64,000 nt of DNA from Gammaproteobacteria bacterium (GTDB lineage: Bacteria > Pseudomonadota > Gammaproteobacteria > Pseudomonadales > Pseudohongiellaceae): positions 26,009 to 90,008 of the forward strand of contig CANGUU010000006.1 of assembly GCA_947457195.1 (NCBI GenBank), given 5' to 3'. Positions 16,310-24,784 of this stretch are shown in pieces. A program made the position numbers and the translations under genes. The notes below the pieces were generated by a model, which saw only the letters and a program-made list of their open reading frames with translations, searched no databases and had not been told where the DNA came from. Each line of letters opens with the position of its first letter. The first letter of the stretch is position 1.

Positions 16310-17590
16310 ATGTTCATCAGCAAGAAGCATCTTTCCCGCCGACATGTCCTGCGCGGCGTTGGCGCCAGCATCGCGCTGCCCATGCTCGATGCCATGGTGC
16401 CGGCGGCCAGCGCCCAGCCAGCCAGTCGTCTGCGGCTTGGCTTCGTCTATGTGCCGCATGGGGCGGTGGAGGAGAGCTGGACCCCGAAAACCACGGGTGC
16501 GGATTTCGAACTCAGCAAGATCCTGCAGCCGCTGGAGGATTTCCGTTCCTACATGACCGTGGTCAGCGGTCTGCGCAACAAGCCCGGCGAAAGCCCCGAT
16601 CCGCATGCCATCAAAGCCGGCTGCTGGCTGCGCTGTGTTGCCCCGGAGGGCACGGCCAATCCGGATGACGGCATCAGCATCGATCAGCTGGCGGCCCGCA
16701 AACTGGGCGCCGAGAACCCTTTCGCCTCGCTGGAAGTCACCACGCTCGAGGGAGGGGGGGGCAGCTTTGCCTCGTCGATAGCCTTTCGTACGCCGACCCA
16801 GCCGCTGCCGATGGAAGGCAATCCGCGCAAGCTCTACTACCGTCTGTTCGGTCAGGGCGACACCGCTGAGGAGCGTGCAGCCATCACGGCGGAAACCGGC
16901 AGTCTGCTCGATTTCGTGCTCGAGGATGCGTCGGCACTGAACCGTACGCTTGGCAGTCATGATCGCGTATTGATGGGCGAGTACCTCGACTCCATCCGCG
17001 AGATCGAGATGCAGATGCAGAAGTTGGCCCAGCAGGACCTGAGCCAGGTGGCCATTCCCGATGCGCCGGTCGGCACTCCGGGACAGTTCCCGGCCCATCT
17101 CGATCTGATGTACAGCCTGATGGCGCTGGCCTATCAGGCAGACCTCAGTCGTGTGATCACTTTCCTGTCCGATCGTGAAGTGAGCATGCGCACCTTCACG
17201 CACATCGGTATCTCCGACGCCTTCCACCCGCTTTCGCACCACCAGAACGATCCGGCCAAGCTGGAACGGCTCTCGACGGTGCAGCAGTGGTATCTGTCGG
17301 GTTTCGCCAAATTCGTGAAGACGCTGTCCCAGATGCCGGACGGCGATGGCAGCGTACTCGATCACTCCCTGCTGCTCTACGGCAGTGGCATGGCCAACAG
17401 CAACCTGCACAACTGTGATCCAGTGCCGGCGCTGCTGGTGGGCAGGGCGAACGGCGCGTTGGCCGGCAACCGGCATCTGGCCTTTGCCCAGGACACCCCG
17501 CTGGCGAACCTCATGCTGAGTATCCTTCACAAGGCCGACATCGGCGTCGAGCGTTTTGGTGACAGCACCGGTACGCTGGCCGACGTGTGA
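16310..17590 (+). CDS. DUF1552 family exported protein with Tat-type signal
   Basis: 426 residues from the ATG at 16310. The N-terminus KKHLSRRHVLRGVGAS is a twin-arginine signal, implying export in a folded state, probably with a cofactor. The body follows DUF1552: RLGFVYVPHGAVEESW, the central SLLDFVLED and SHDRVLMGEYLDS segments, and a late HHQNDPAKLE plus LLYGSGMANSN. The fold is thought to relate to sulfatase/alkaline-phosphatase-like enzymes, but no reaction is proven. It is 56 bases after its DUF1592 partner; both probably act together in the periplasm. A run of eight G residues lies at 16754-16761 inside the gene. Confidence 0.92.
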   Translation: MFISKKHLSRRHVLRGVGASIALPMLDAMVPAASAQPASRLRLGFVYVPHGAVEESWTPKTTGADFELSKILQPLEDFRSYMTVVSGLRNKPGESPDPHAIKAGCWLRCVAPEGTANPDDGISIDQLAARKLGAENPFASLEVTTLEGGGGSFASSIAFRTPTQPLPMEGNPRKLYYRLFGQGDTAEERAAITAETGSLLDFVLEDASALNRTLGSHDRVLMGEYLDSIREIEMQMQKLAQQDLSQVAIPDAPVGTPGQFPAHLDLMYSLMALAYQADLSRVITFLSDREVSMRTFTHIGISDAFHPLSHHQNDPAKLERLSTVQQWYLSGFAKFVKTLSQMPDGDGSVLDHSLLLYGSGMANSNLHNCDPVPALLVGRANGALAGNRHLAFAQDTPLANLMLSILHKADIGVERFGDSTGTLADV

Positions 17591-17624
17591 CACGGTCTGT
17601 CCATTCCACGTCCGGAGCCTTCCG

Positions 17625-19112
17625 ATGAGAACCACGCTTGTTCTTCCGATTGCCCTGCTGGCGCTGCTGGCGTCACCGCCCGCGTGGTCCCAGAGTCTCG
17701 TGCAGTTGCTGGAAGCCAAAGCCTTCAGCGACGCCGAGGCGTTGCTGAGGTCCGGCGTGGACGTGAATCTGCCCAGCAGCGACGGCACCACGCCGCTGCA
17801 CTGGGCGGTGTACCACGGCCATCTCGACCTGACCAAGGCGCTGCTGCGCGCCGAAGCCGAACCAAACAGCCGCAACGACTACGGCTCCTCGCCGCTGATG
17901 GAGGCTGCCATTGCCGGCAATCTGCCGCTGATCGAAGTGCTGCTCGGGGCCGGTGCCGACGTCGAATCTCCCAATCTCGAAGGTCAGACCGCGCTGATGG
18001 CGGTAGCGCGAACCGGTAACATCGAGGCGGCGCGTCTGCTGATCAGCCACGGTGCATCCGTCAACACCGCAGAAAAGTGGGGCGGGCAGACCGCGCTGAT
18101 GTGGGCCAGTGCGCGCCAGCAACCCGCCATGGTGGACTTCCTCATCGACCAGGGAGCAGGAGTCGATGTGCGCGCCATCGATCGCAATTGGGAGCGACGT
18201 GTCACGGCAGAACCCCGGGTGAAGGAGATGTTCCAGGGAGGCCTCACGGCGCTGCTTTACGCCGCCCGGGAGGACTGCCTCGACTGCGTGCGGCACCTGC
18301 TGGATGCCGGCGCCGACATCAACAAGCCGGATCCCGACAATGTGTCGCCGCTCATCATGGCGTTGCTCAACATGCGCTTCGATATCGCCAGGCTGCTGAT
18401 CGAGCGTGGTGCCGATGTGAATCAGTGGGATTACTGGGGACGCACCCCCCTGTATGCCGCGACCGATACCAATATCGTGCCCCTTAGCCAGCGCGGTGAT
18501 CTGCCCCCGGTGCAGGACACCACGGGCCTGGAAGTGGCGCGCCTGCTGCTTGAAAAAGGTGCTGACCCCAACTACTACCTCAAGCTGCCGCCCCTGCCGC
18601 GCGAGATCGCCTATGACCGCGCCGGCGACAATCCGGTCATGACGACCGGTTCCACGCCGCTGCAGCGCGCCGCCTACGGCGGTGATGTCGAGATGATGAA
18701 GCTGCTGTTGGCGAACGGTGCCGACTGGACCATGGGCAACATCAATGGTGTGACCCCGCTGATCGCCATGACCAACAGCGGCGGCAGTCGCGGCCGCAAC
18801 AAGGATGAAGCCAAGATGATCGCCGGCCTCGAGGTGCTGCTGGATGCCGGGGCAGACATCAACCAGCGAGGGGGGGCGAACGGCGAAACGCCGCTGCACA
18901 CCGCCGCCCGACTCAACATGCTGGGGGTGGTGCAGTTCATCGTCGACCATGGTGGCAACCTGTTCGCCAAGGACGCGCGCGACCTGCTGCCGCTCGACTA
19001 CGCCACCGGCAAGGCCGACAGTCAGAGCTTCGGCAATTTCAACGTGGTCGGCGAGTTGCCCGAGATGGCGGCTCTGCTGCGCACGTTGATGGACCAGACC
19101 AGCGCGCAATGA
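17625..19112 (+). CDS. Exported ankyrin-repeat protein
   Basis: 495 residues with a clear signal peptide (residues 1-22, ending AWSQ). From residue 25 on there are about ten ankyrin repeats with the TPLHWAVYHGHLDLTKALL pattern, interrupted by longer inserts near residues 190-215 and 300-345. An exported ankyrin protein is unusual in itself, yet such proteins recur beside DUF1592/DUF1552 pairs, and this one lies 34 bases after the DUF1552 gene. It probably scaffolds the neighbouring enzymes or binds their substrate; that is inference. The stop overlaps the next start by four bases. Confidence 0.9.
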   Translation: MRTTLVLPIALLALLASPPAWSQSLVQLLEAKAFSDAEALLRSGVDVNLPSSDGTTPLHWAVYHGHLDLTKALLRAEAEPNSRNDYGSSPLMEAAIAGNLPLIEVLLGAGADVESPNLEGQTALMAVARTGNIEAARLLISHGASVNTAEKWGGQTALMWASARQQPAMVDFLIDQGAGVDVRAIDRNWERRVTAEPRVKEMFQGGLTALLYAAREDCLDCVRHLLDAGADINKPDPDNVSPLIMALLNMRFDIARLLIERGADVNQWDYWGRTPLYAATDTNIVPLSQRGDLPPVQDTTGLEVARLLLEKGADPNYYLKLPPLPREIAYDRAGDNPVMTTGSTPLQRAAYGGDVEMMKLLLANGADWTMGNINGVTPLIAMTNSGGSRGRNKDEAKMIAGLEVLLDAGADINQRGGANGETPLHTAARLNMLGVVQFIVDHGGNLFAKDARDLLPLDYATGKADSQSFGNFNVVGELPEMAALLRTLMDQTSAQ

Positions 19113-19738
19113 GCCAGCCGCTGGCAGGGTTGCAGGTCGATACTGACCTGCTCGCCGCCAGGCTTGCCAGCGCGGGCTACGCTGTCATCGACGAAGGGCT
19201 GGACCCCGACTTGTTCCGCGGACTTTGCGACGAAGCGAGGCGAGCGCTGGCCGAGCAGGGTAGGGCAGCCGGCGTCGGTCGGGGGTCCGGTTTCCAGGTC
19301 GATCACCGCGTGCGCGACGATCAGATTTGCTGGTTGGCTCCCAACCTTACGGCGGGTTCCCGCTATCTCGCGGCGATGGAGCGGCTGCGGCTGGCCTTGA
19401 ATCGCGCGCTGTTTCTCGGCCTGTTCAACTTCGAGGCCCACTATGCGCGCTACGCGGCGGGCGCGCGCTACCAGCGTCATCGTGATGCATTCCGCGGCGA
19501 GCGCAGCCGCCGGCTTTCCACTGTGCTCTACCTCAATCCGGACTGGTCGCCGGACCAGGGCGGCGAGTTGGTGCTCTATGCGGCGGACGGCGACGCGGAA
19601 CTGCAGCGGATCGCGCCGGTGGGCAATCGCTTGGTGATCTTCCTGAGCGAGGAATTCCCCCATGAGGTGCTGCCCGCCCACGGCGAGCGCTACAGCGTGG
19701 CCGGCTGGTTTGGCAGCGCAGCGACCGGTAGCCGGTAA
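19109..19738 (+). CDS. 2-oxoglutarate/Fe(II)-dependent oxygenase, prolyl-4-hydroxylase-like
   Basis: 209 residues without a signal peptide. The iron ligands appear as HRD (His124, Asp126) and a distal FPHEV (His185), and the 2-oxoglutarate-binding arginine as ERYSVAGWF (Arg194), the layout of P4Hc domains. The YLNPDW and GGELVLY segments between them are typical. It would hydroxylate a protein or small molecule in the cytoplasm. A four-base overlap (ATGA) with the ankyrin gene shows coupled expression, so an ankyrin protein, often hydroxylated on Asn/Asp in eukaryotes, is a candidate substrate before its export; that is speculation. Confidence 0.88.
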   Translation: MSQPLAGLQVDTDLLAARLASAGYAVIDEGLDPDLFRGLCDEARRALAEQGRAAGVGRGSGFQVDHRVRDDQICWLAPNLTAGSRYLAAMERLRLALNRALFLGLFNFEAHYARYAAGARYQRHRDAFRGERSRRLSTVLYLNPDWSPDQGGELVLYAADGDAELQRIAPVGNRLVIFLSEEFPHEVLPAHGERYSVAGWFGSAATGSR

Positions 19739-19774
19739 CCCCAGGAGACAGGTGCCACACGCTGAGGTCGCTGG

Positions 19775-20845
19775 CTACTGCAGCAGTGCGACACTCTTGA
19801 TCTGGGCATAGACGCGATCGCCCTCGCCGAGGCCCAGCAGGGCAACGGAGCGGCGCGTGATGCGCGCCAGCAAGCGCTGCTCACCGAGCAGCAGTTGCAC
19901 GACACAGCTATGGTCGTCGTTTAGAGCGATGGCTCGAATGGTTACCGGCACTACATTGAGAATGCTGGTGGCTGCCGGCGCCTGGCGAGTCAGGCTGACG
20001 TCCTGTGCCTGCACCCGCAGCCGAACCTGCTGCCCGGTCGGTGCCACGCCACCGCCTACGTGAAACGCATGCCCCTCGCAGTCGAGTTCGAGCAGGCCGA
20101 ACGATGCGTCATGACTCTTCACCCGGGCCAGCAGCAGGGCTTCGGCATCCGGGCGAAAAGCCAGGTGTTGCCCGAGGTCCGTCAGTAGCTGGCTGGCAAC
20201 CGCCTGCACCGGCGGCGCAGACGGCCGGAACAGCACCAGCGTGTCGGCCAGAGCAGCGACCTCTGCACTGGCGTGTGTCACGTACAGCGTGGTAACGCCG
20301 CTTTCGACCAGCAGTCGCTTGAGGGCCGGCAAAAATGCCTGCTTGAAGGCCTCGTCAACCGCCGACAGCGGCTCGTCGAGCAGAAGCAACCGGGGTTGCA
20401 AAGCCAGTGCCCGGGCGATGGCCACCTTTTGCCGCTCCCCCCCGGACAGTTGCCAGGGCTGCTGTGCCAGCAAGGGCCCCAGCGCCAGCTGCTCGATCAG
20501 TTGCTCGAGCAAGGCCCGGGAGCCGGCGATCGCGCGGACTGCCAAGGCCAGATTGCCCGCCACGCTGAGGTGGGGAAACAGGTTGTCTTCCTGAAACACG
20601 TAGCCAAGCGGCCTGCGGTGCGTCGGCAGGAAGCGGCTGCCGTGCTGCCAACACTGCCCAGCATTGTGGATGCGCGCCCCGGCGTGCCGATCGAGCCCGG
20701 CAATGGCCCGTAGCAGACTGGTCTTGCCGGTGCCCGAGGTGCCAAACAGCACGCTGACCTGCCGTCCAGGCAGCCGCAACTGCACAGACTGCTGGAAACT
20801 GCCCCGTACGAGGGTGAGGTCGAGATCGAGCGTCGTGTCCGTCAT
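19775..20845 (-). CDS. modC: ModC, molybdate ABC transporter ATPase
   Basis: 356 residues. Walker A reads GTSGTGKTS (slightly divergent), the signature LSGGERQKVAIARAL, Walker B LLLLDEP, and the C-terminal 65 residues form a TOBE/Mop domain that senses oxyanion. ModC energises molybdate import for molybdenum cofactor enzymes. It overlaps modB by four bases. No modA is adjacent. It converges with the oxygenase gene, the stops being 36 bases apart. Confidence 0.94.
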   Translation of the reverse strand: MTDTTLDLDLTLVRGSFQQSVQLRLPGRQVSVLFGTSGTGKTSLLRAIAGLDRHAGARIHNAGQCWQHGSRFLPTHRRPLGYVFQEDNLFPHLSVAGNLALAVRAIAGSRALLEQLIEQLALGPLLAQQPWQLSGGERQKVAIARALALQPRLLLLDEPLSAVDEAFKQAFLPALKRLLVESGVTTLYVTHASAEVAALADTLVLFRPSAPPVQAVASQLLTDLGQHLAFRPDAEALLLARVKSHDASFGLLELDCEGHAFHVGGGVAPTGQQVRLRVQAQDVSLTRQAPAATSILNVVPVTIRAIALNDDHSCVVQLLLGEQRLLARITRRSVALLGLGEGDRVYAQIKSVALLQ

Positions 20846-21522
20846 GCGCGACGAAACCGCAGGCGGCTGCGCAGGCTGTAGACCAGCAGCAGCAACAGGA
20901 AGGAAAGCAGCAGCAGGCCGCCGGCCAGCACATGGGCTGCCGCGTACTCCAGGCTTTCGACGTGGTCGTAAATGGCGATGGCGAGCACGCGGGTCTCGCC
21001 GGGGATGTTACCGCCGAGCATCAGTACCACACCGAACTCGCCTATCGTATGGGCAAACCCGAGCGTGGCTGCTGTGAGGAAACCGGGGCGAGCCATGGGC
21101 ACCACCACGCGCCAGAAACTGGCGAGTGGGCTGAGCCGCAGCGTGGCTGCCACCTCCAACGGTCGCCGGCCCAGTGACTGGAACGTATCCTGCAGCGGTT
21201 GCACGACGAAAGGCAGCGAGTAAACCACGGACCCGAACAACAGGCCGGCAAAACTGAAGACCAGAGGCTCTGCGCCCAGCGCCAGCATGGCCTGACCGAT
21301 CCAGCCCTGCGGCCCGAGGGCGAGCAGCAGGTAGAAGCCCAGCACCGTGGGCGGCAGCACCAGCGGCAGTGCCACCACCGTCTCGGGAATGAAGCGGAAG
21401 CGCCAGCGGCTGTGCGCCAGCCACCAGGCCAGCGGCGTGCCAAGCAGCAGCAGGATCAGCGTGGTCAGCAGCGCCAGCCGCAGGGTGAGCCAGAGCGCTG
21501 TCAGGTCCGCCGGGCTCAGCAT
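20842..21522 (-). CDS. modB: ModB, molybdate ABC transporter permease
   Basis: 226 residues with about five or six helices and the EAA-type cytoplasmic loop around EVAATLRLSPLASFWRVVVP, followed by GEFGVVLMLGGNIPG, both typical of ModB. It forms the channel with ModC. It lies 10 bases downstream of a LigJ-like gene on the same strand, in the position where modA would be expected. A periplasmic binding protein must therefore be encoded elsewhere. Confidence 0.94.
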   Translation of the reverse strand: MLSPADLTALWLTLRLALLTTLILLLLGTPLAWWLAHSRWRFRFIPETVVALPLVLPPTVLGFYLLLALGPQGWIGQAMLALGAEPLVFSFAGLLFGSVVYSLPFVVQPLQDTFQSLGRRPLEVAATLRLSPLASFWRVVVPMARPGFLTAATLGFAHTIGEFGVVLMLGGNIPGETRVLAIAIYDHVESLEYAAAHVLAGGLLLLSFLLLLLVYSLRSRLRFRRA

Positions 21523-21532
21523 GAACGCCCCG

Positions 21533-22540
21533 TCAGACCTTCAGGCGGCTGAACACCTTGCGGATGTTGTGCTCGAAGATGTTGTGTTTTTCCTGTTCGC
21601 TGATGCGGGCGTTGTCGATGTAGCGCTTGGTATCGTCGAAGGGAAAACCGGTTTCCGGGTCGATGCCGCGCACCGCGCCGATCATTTCCGAAGCAAACAG
21701 GATGTTCTTGTTGTCGATGACATCCACCAACAGATCGATGCCTCTCTGGTGATAGACGCAGGTATCGAAGTAGACATTGTTCATCAGCAGTTCATTGAGG
21801 TGCGGCAGTTTCAGCATGTCTGCCAGCCCTCGGAAACGGCCCCAGTGGTAGGGTACGGCACCGCCGCCATGGGGAATGATGAACTTGATGGTCGGAAAAT
21901 CCTTGGTCACCGTGCTCTGCATCAGTTGCATGAAGGCGGTGGTATCCGCGCTGAGGTAATAGGAGCCGGTGGCATGGAAAGCCGGGTTGCAGGATCCGCT
22001 GACGTGGATCATGGCCGGCACATCGAGCTCCACCATTTTTTCGTAGATGGGGTACCAATAGCGGTCGCCGAGAGGCGGTGAGTTGAAGTGACCACCGGAG
22101 GGATCCAGATTGAGGTTGCAGCCGACGAAACCGAATTCGTTGACGCAGCGCTCCAGCTCGGCGATGGAGCTGCGGAGGTCGGTGCCGGGATACTGAGGCA
22201 GGGCACAGGCACCCACGAAGTTCTTTGGGTACAGCTGGGTCACCCGGTAGATGAGCTCGTTGGTATGTTCGGTCCAGTACTTGCTGATTGTGGCGTTGCC
22301 GACATGGTGCTCCATCCAGCTGGCGCGCGGCGAAAAAATCGTGAGGTCGGTCCCGCGCTCTCGCTGCAGTTTGAGCTGGCCTTTTTCGATGGTCTCGCGG
22401 ATCTGGTCATCCGTGATGGGAATGACCCCTTTTTCTCCGCTGTAATGAGGATCCTTCTTGAGCGCGGCCTTTTGGGCGTCCCGGTAGACGCCGAGGGCGT
22501 CGGGTGCAGTCGTGTAATGGCCGTGGCAGTCGATGATCAT
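21533..22540 (-). CDS. LigJ-like amidohydrolase (4-oxalomesaconate hydratase type)
   Basis: 335 residues from the ATG at 22540, preceded by AAGGAGA. The N-terminus MIIDCHGHYTT carries the metal-binding His-x-His, and the phrases FSPRASWMEHH, DPSGGHFNSPPL, IPHGGGAVPYHWGRFRGL and FASEMIGAVRGIDPETG are nearly those of LigJ in the protocatechuate/gallate 4,5-cleavage pathway. LigJ hydrates 4-oxalomesaconate. No other lig gene is visible here, so it may instead act on a related substrate; the ACMS-decarboxylase-like superfamily is broad. It is the first gene of a unit with modB and modC. Confidence 0.82.
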   Translation of the reverse strand: MIIDCHGHYTTAPDALGVYRDAQKAALKKDPHYSGEKGVIPITDDQIRETIEKGQLKLQRERGTDLTIFSPRASWMEHHVGNATISKYWTEHTNELIYRVTQLYPKNFVGACALPQYPGTDLRSSIAELERCVNEFGFVGCNLNLDPSGGHFNSPPLGDRYWYPIYEKMVELDVPAMIHVSGSCNPAFHATGSYYLSADTTAFMQLMQSTVTKDFPTIKFIIPHGGGAVPYHWGRFRGLADMLKLPHLNELLMNNVYFDTCVYHQRGIDLLVDVIDNKNILFASEMIGAVRGIDPETGFPFDDTKRYIDNARISEQEKHNIFEHNIRKVFSRLKV

Positions 22541-22760
22541 GCAGGGCTTTCTCCTTCTGAAGTGTTGGGGCAAGCGTATCAGGTTTGGGTTGGGCCAAGC
22601 ATCCTCTGACCCGCTCGACGGCGGCTGTTCACTGCCGTGGGTTCTGGCGTCGCCACAGCAGGGCAGCCCGCACGGTCCGCAACCGCGTATCAAAGGTGTG
22701 GTCTTTGCCGACCACCCTTTTCGCTGCAGTGAATGCATGCCAAGCCCGACCGGCTGGGCG

Positions 22761-22766
22761 TATAAT
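22761..22766 (+). promoter_or_regulatory. Putative -10 element for moaA
   Basis: A perfect TATAAT lies 30 bases before the moaA start. The -35 region at 17-base spacing (TGCCAA) is poor, so an activator may be needed. The predicted leader is about 23 bases, too short for a molybdenum-cofactor riboswitch. Confidence 0.5.
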
Positions 22767-22795
22767 TTCCGGCAGATTTTCCGACGACCTTCATC

Positions 22796-23806
22796 ATGAA
22801 CGCAGTGAGCAACGAGCCGCCCAAGCTAATCGATCGCTATGGTCGTCATATCGACTACGTGCGCCTGTCCGTCACCGATCGCTGCGATTTCCGCTGCGTT
22901 TACTGCATGTCCGAAAAGATGACCTTTCTGCCGCGCAGCGAGGTGCTTTCACTGGAAGAAATCTACAAGGTGGCCCGGGCCTTTACCGAGTTGGGGGTAC
23001 GGCGCATCCGTCTGACCGGGGGTGAGCCCCTGGTGCGCAGCTCAGTGCTATCGCTGATTGAAAACATTGGCGCGCTGCCCGGCCTCGACGAACTGCTGAT
23101 CACCACCAACGGGTCCCAGTTGCAGCAGATGGCGCCGGCCCTCAAAAAAGCCGGTGTCACCCGGATCAATATCAGTCTCGATTCCCTCGATCCTGTAACC
23201 TTCCGCGATATGACACGCACCGGTGATCTGGCCCAGGTGCAGCGTGGCATCGACGCCGCGCTGGCGCAGAATTTCGAGGCTCTGCGACTCAATGCCGTCA
23301 TTCTGAAAGGCCGTAACGACCACGAGATTCTGGATCTCGTGGATTACGCCCTCAAGCTCGGTATCAGCATCGCGTTCATCGAGGAGATGCCGCTCGGGAA
23401 CGTCTCGGACCACGACAGGCTGGAAACCTGCGTCAGCAACGATGACGTGCGGGCGGTGATCGAAACGCAGCATGTGTTGACGCCGATCGTGCACAAGACC
23501 GCTGGCCCGTCCCGCTACTACCGCATCGAAGGGACGGGCAGCATGGTAGGTTTCATTTCGCCGGTTTCCCACAACTTCTGCGAGTCCTGCAACCGCGTAC
23601 GCGTGACGGTGGAGGGTCGCTTGCTGCTCTGTCTCGGCAATGAACACTCTGTCGATCTGCGGCAGTTGCTGCGGGAGCATCCGGATGATGCGTCTTTGCT
23701 GCAGCAGACCATCCGCGCCGCGATGGACATCAAGCCACAGCGCCACTATTTCTACGACAAGGATGCACCTCAGGTGGTGCGCTTCATGAACATGACCGGT
23801 GGCTGA
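22796..23806 (+). CDS. moaA: MoaA, GTP 3',8-cyclase (radical SAM)
   Basis: 336 residues. The radical-SAM cluster site is [11 protein letters not shown] near residue 32, the second cluster site [20 protein letters not shown] near residue 265, and the SAM-binding LTGGEPLV follows the first. MoaA performs the first step of molybdenum cofactor synthesis, converting GTP to 3',8-cyclo-dihydro-GTP; MoaC, the next enzyme, is not in this window. It is followed 50 bases later by moaB and lies divergent from the LigJ-modBC unit. Confidence 0.97.
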   Translation: MNAVSNEPPKLIDRYGRHIDYVRLSVTDRCDFRCVYCMSEKMTFLPRSEVLSLEEIYKVARAFTELGVRRIRLTGGEPLVRSSVLSLIENIGALPGLDELLITTNGSQLQQMAPALKKAGVTRINISLDSLDPVTFRDMTRTGDLAQVQRGIDAALAQNFEALRLNAVILKGRNDHEILDLVDYALKLGISIAFIEEMPLGNVSDHDRLETCVSNDDVRAVIETQHVLTPIVHKTAGPSRYYRIEGTGSMVGFISPVSHNFCESCNRVRVTVEGRLLLCLGNEHSVDLRQLLREHPDDASLLQQTIRAAMDIKPQRHYFYDKDAPQVVRFMNMTGG

Positions 23807-23856
23807 TTCCCCGCGTTCGTGATGTTTCGTCGTTCGTCTTCCACGAGGTAGATCCC

Positions 23857-24390
23857 ATGTCCGGCAACAAACCCATGGCTGAATTCAAGCCGCTCAATCT
23901 TGCCGTTGTCACCGTTTCCGACACGCGCACCGAGGACACGGATACGTCCGGACAGTTCCTGCAGGAGGCGGCGCTGGCGGCAGGACACCGGGTGGTGGCC
24001 AAAGCTCTGTGCAAGGACGACATCTACAAGTTGCGAGCGTTGGTCGCGGGCCTGATCGCCGATGAGCAGGTACACGCGGTGCTTGTGACGGGTGGCACGG
24101 GATTCACGAAACGCGACAACACAGTGGTGGCTATCACACCGCTGTTTGACGCCTGCATCGATGGGTTCGGGGAGCTGTTCCGCCAGATCTCCTTCGAGGA
24201 GATCGGCACCTCGACCCTGCAGTCGAGAGCCTTTGCCGGACTCAGCAACAGCACAGCGGTGTTTTGCATGCCGGGCTCGACCAATGCGTGTCGTACGGCT
24301 TGGACCAAGATCATTGCCAGCCAGCTCGACAGCCGCCATCGTCCCTGCAATTTTGCGGATCGGCTGCTGCAGAAAACAGAAAACCGGTAA
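23857..24390 (+). CDS. moaB: MoaB/MogA-like molybdopterin adenylyltransferase
   Basis: 177 residues with VTVSDTRTEDTDTSG near the N-terminus and the nucleotide-binding TGGTGFTKRDNT in the middle, the hallmark of the MoaB/MogA fold. It would adenylylate molybdopterin before metal insertion, or play the less defined MoaB role. The order moaA-moaB suggests co-transcription. The stop lies inside a long inverted repeat that may form its 3' end. Confidence 0.92.
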   Translation: MSGNKPMAEFKPLNLAVVTVSDTRTEDTDTSGQFLQEAALAAGHRVVAKALCKDDIYKLRALVAGLIADEQVHAVLVTGGTGFTKRDNTVVAITPLFDACIDGFGELFRQISFEEIGTSTLQSRAFAGLSNSTAVFCMPGSTNACRTAWTKIIASQLDSRHRPCNFADRLLQKTENR

Positions 24391-24441
24391 CCACCACGCC
24401 AAAGCGTGGGGGGGTCGCCTGACGTGGGGTCGGTTACCGGT
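24383..24441. repeat. Inverted repeat with internal hairpin between convergent genes
   Basis: A perfect 10-base inverted repeat (24383-24392 and 24432-24441) encloses a 6-base hairpin (24394-24399 with 24404-24409, loop CAAA). It starts at the moaB stop codon and lies between moaB and the small minus-strand gene. It may end both transcripts, although no T-run follows. Part of it (24426-24437) recurs at 63869. Confidence 0.6.
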
Positions 24442-24484
24442 ATCGGGTTACCACCAGGATGGCTGGTGGAATCCGGGGCCAGGG

Positions 24485-24589
24485 TCAGCCGAGCAGGATG
24501 AGCAACGGCACCGACAGGAAGATCATTCCCGTGAGTACTGCGACTGCGACTTCTTCGACAAGTTCCAGGCTGATGGCATTGACGTTCAT
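24485..24589 (-). CDS. 34-residue single-span membrane protein
   Basis: The reading frame from the ATG at 24589 encodes 34 residues: MNVNAISLELVEEVAVAV first, then a hydrophobic segment of roughly 17 residues (TGMIFLSVPLLILLG) ending the protein. A strong ribosome site, AAGGAG, lies 8 bases before the ATG. I do not recognise a family. The features that support a real gene are the ribosome site, the acidic-then-hydrophobic layout and the absence of any other gene in the gap. It is divergent from the HemD-like gene, with the TGTTAC half-site cluster between them. Confidence 0.55.
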   Translation of the reverse strand: MNVNAISLELVEEVAVAVLTGMIFLSVPLLILLG

Positions 24590-24653
24590 GTGTAGTCTCC
24601 TTAAGACAACGTTAGATCGATTTGGCACCCCGGGTAGGGATGCGGTGCGCATG

Positions 24654-24753
24654 GTAACAGACAGGCGAGAATAAACGTAACAATTTGTGTTACCTGTAGC
24701 GTAATCAGTGTGTAAAAAGTGTTACATGTTAGTGGTCAAGCAGAAAATGTTAC
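24654..24753. promoter_or_regulatory. Cluster of five GTAACA/TGTTAC half-sites
   Basis: Half-sites occur at 24654-24659, 24677-24682, 24688-24693, 24720-24725 and 24748-24753. Two of them form a perfect palindrome with a 5-base spacer (24677-24693). The site at 24711-24726 is TGTAA-N6-TTACA. The cluster lies in the shared upstream region of the small membrane protein gene and the HemD-like gene, as expected for a dimeric regulator binding cooperatively. The regulator is unknown. Confidence 0.55.
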
Positions 24754-24784
24754 CTCTCCAGCCTCGCAGCATGCCCATCGCTCC

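Noticed and set aside
16274..17875. Long antisense frame of 533 codons opposite the DUF1552 gene
   Set aside because: It mirrors a well-supported gene with known domains; GC-rich third positions create such open frames.
17673..19109. 478-codon minus-strand frame opposite the ankyrin gene
   Set aside because: The plus strand has repeats, a signal peptide and coupling; the antisense product has no recognisable domain.
22541..22795. Molybdenum cofactor riboswitch before moaA
   Set aside because: The perfect TATAAT box leaves a leader of only about 23 bases, too short for the known riboswitch.
24711..24726. TyrR/PhhR box (TGTAAA-N6-TTTACA)
   Set aside because: The site is TGTAA-N6-TTACA, two bases shorter than the TyrR spacing, and the other half-sites read TGTTAC instead.
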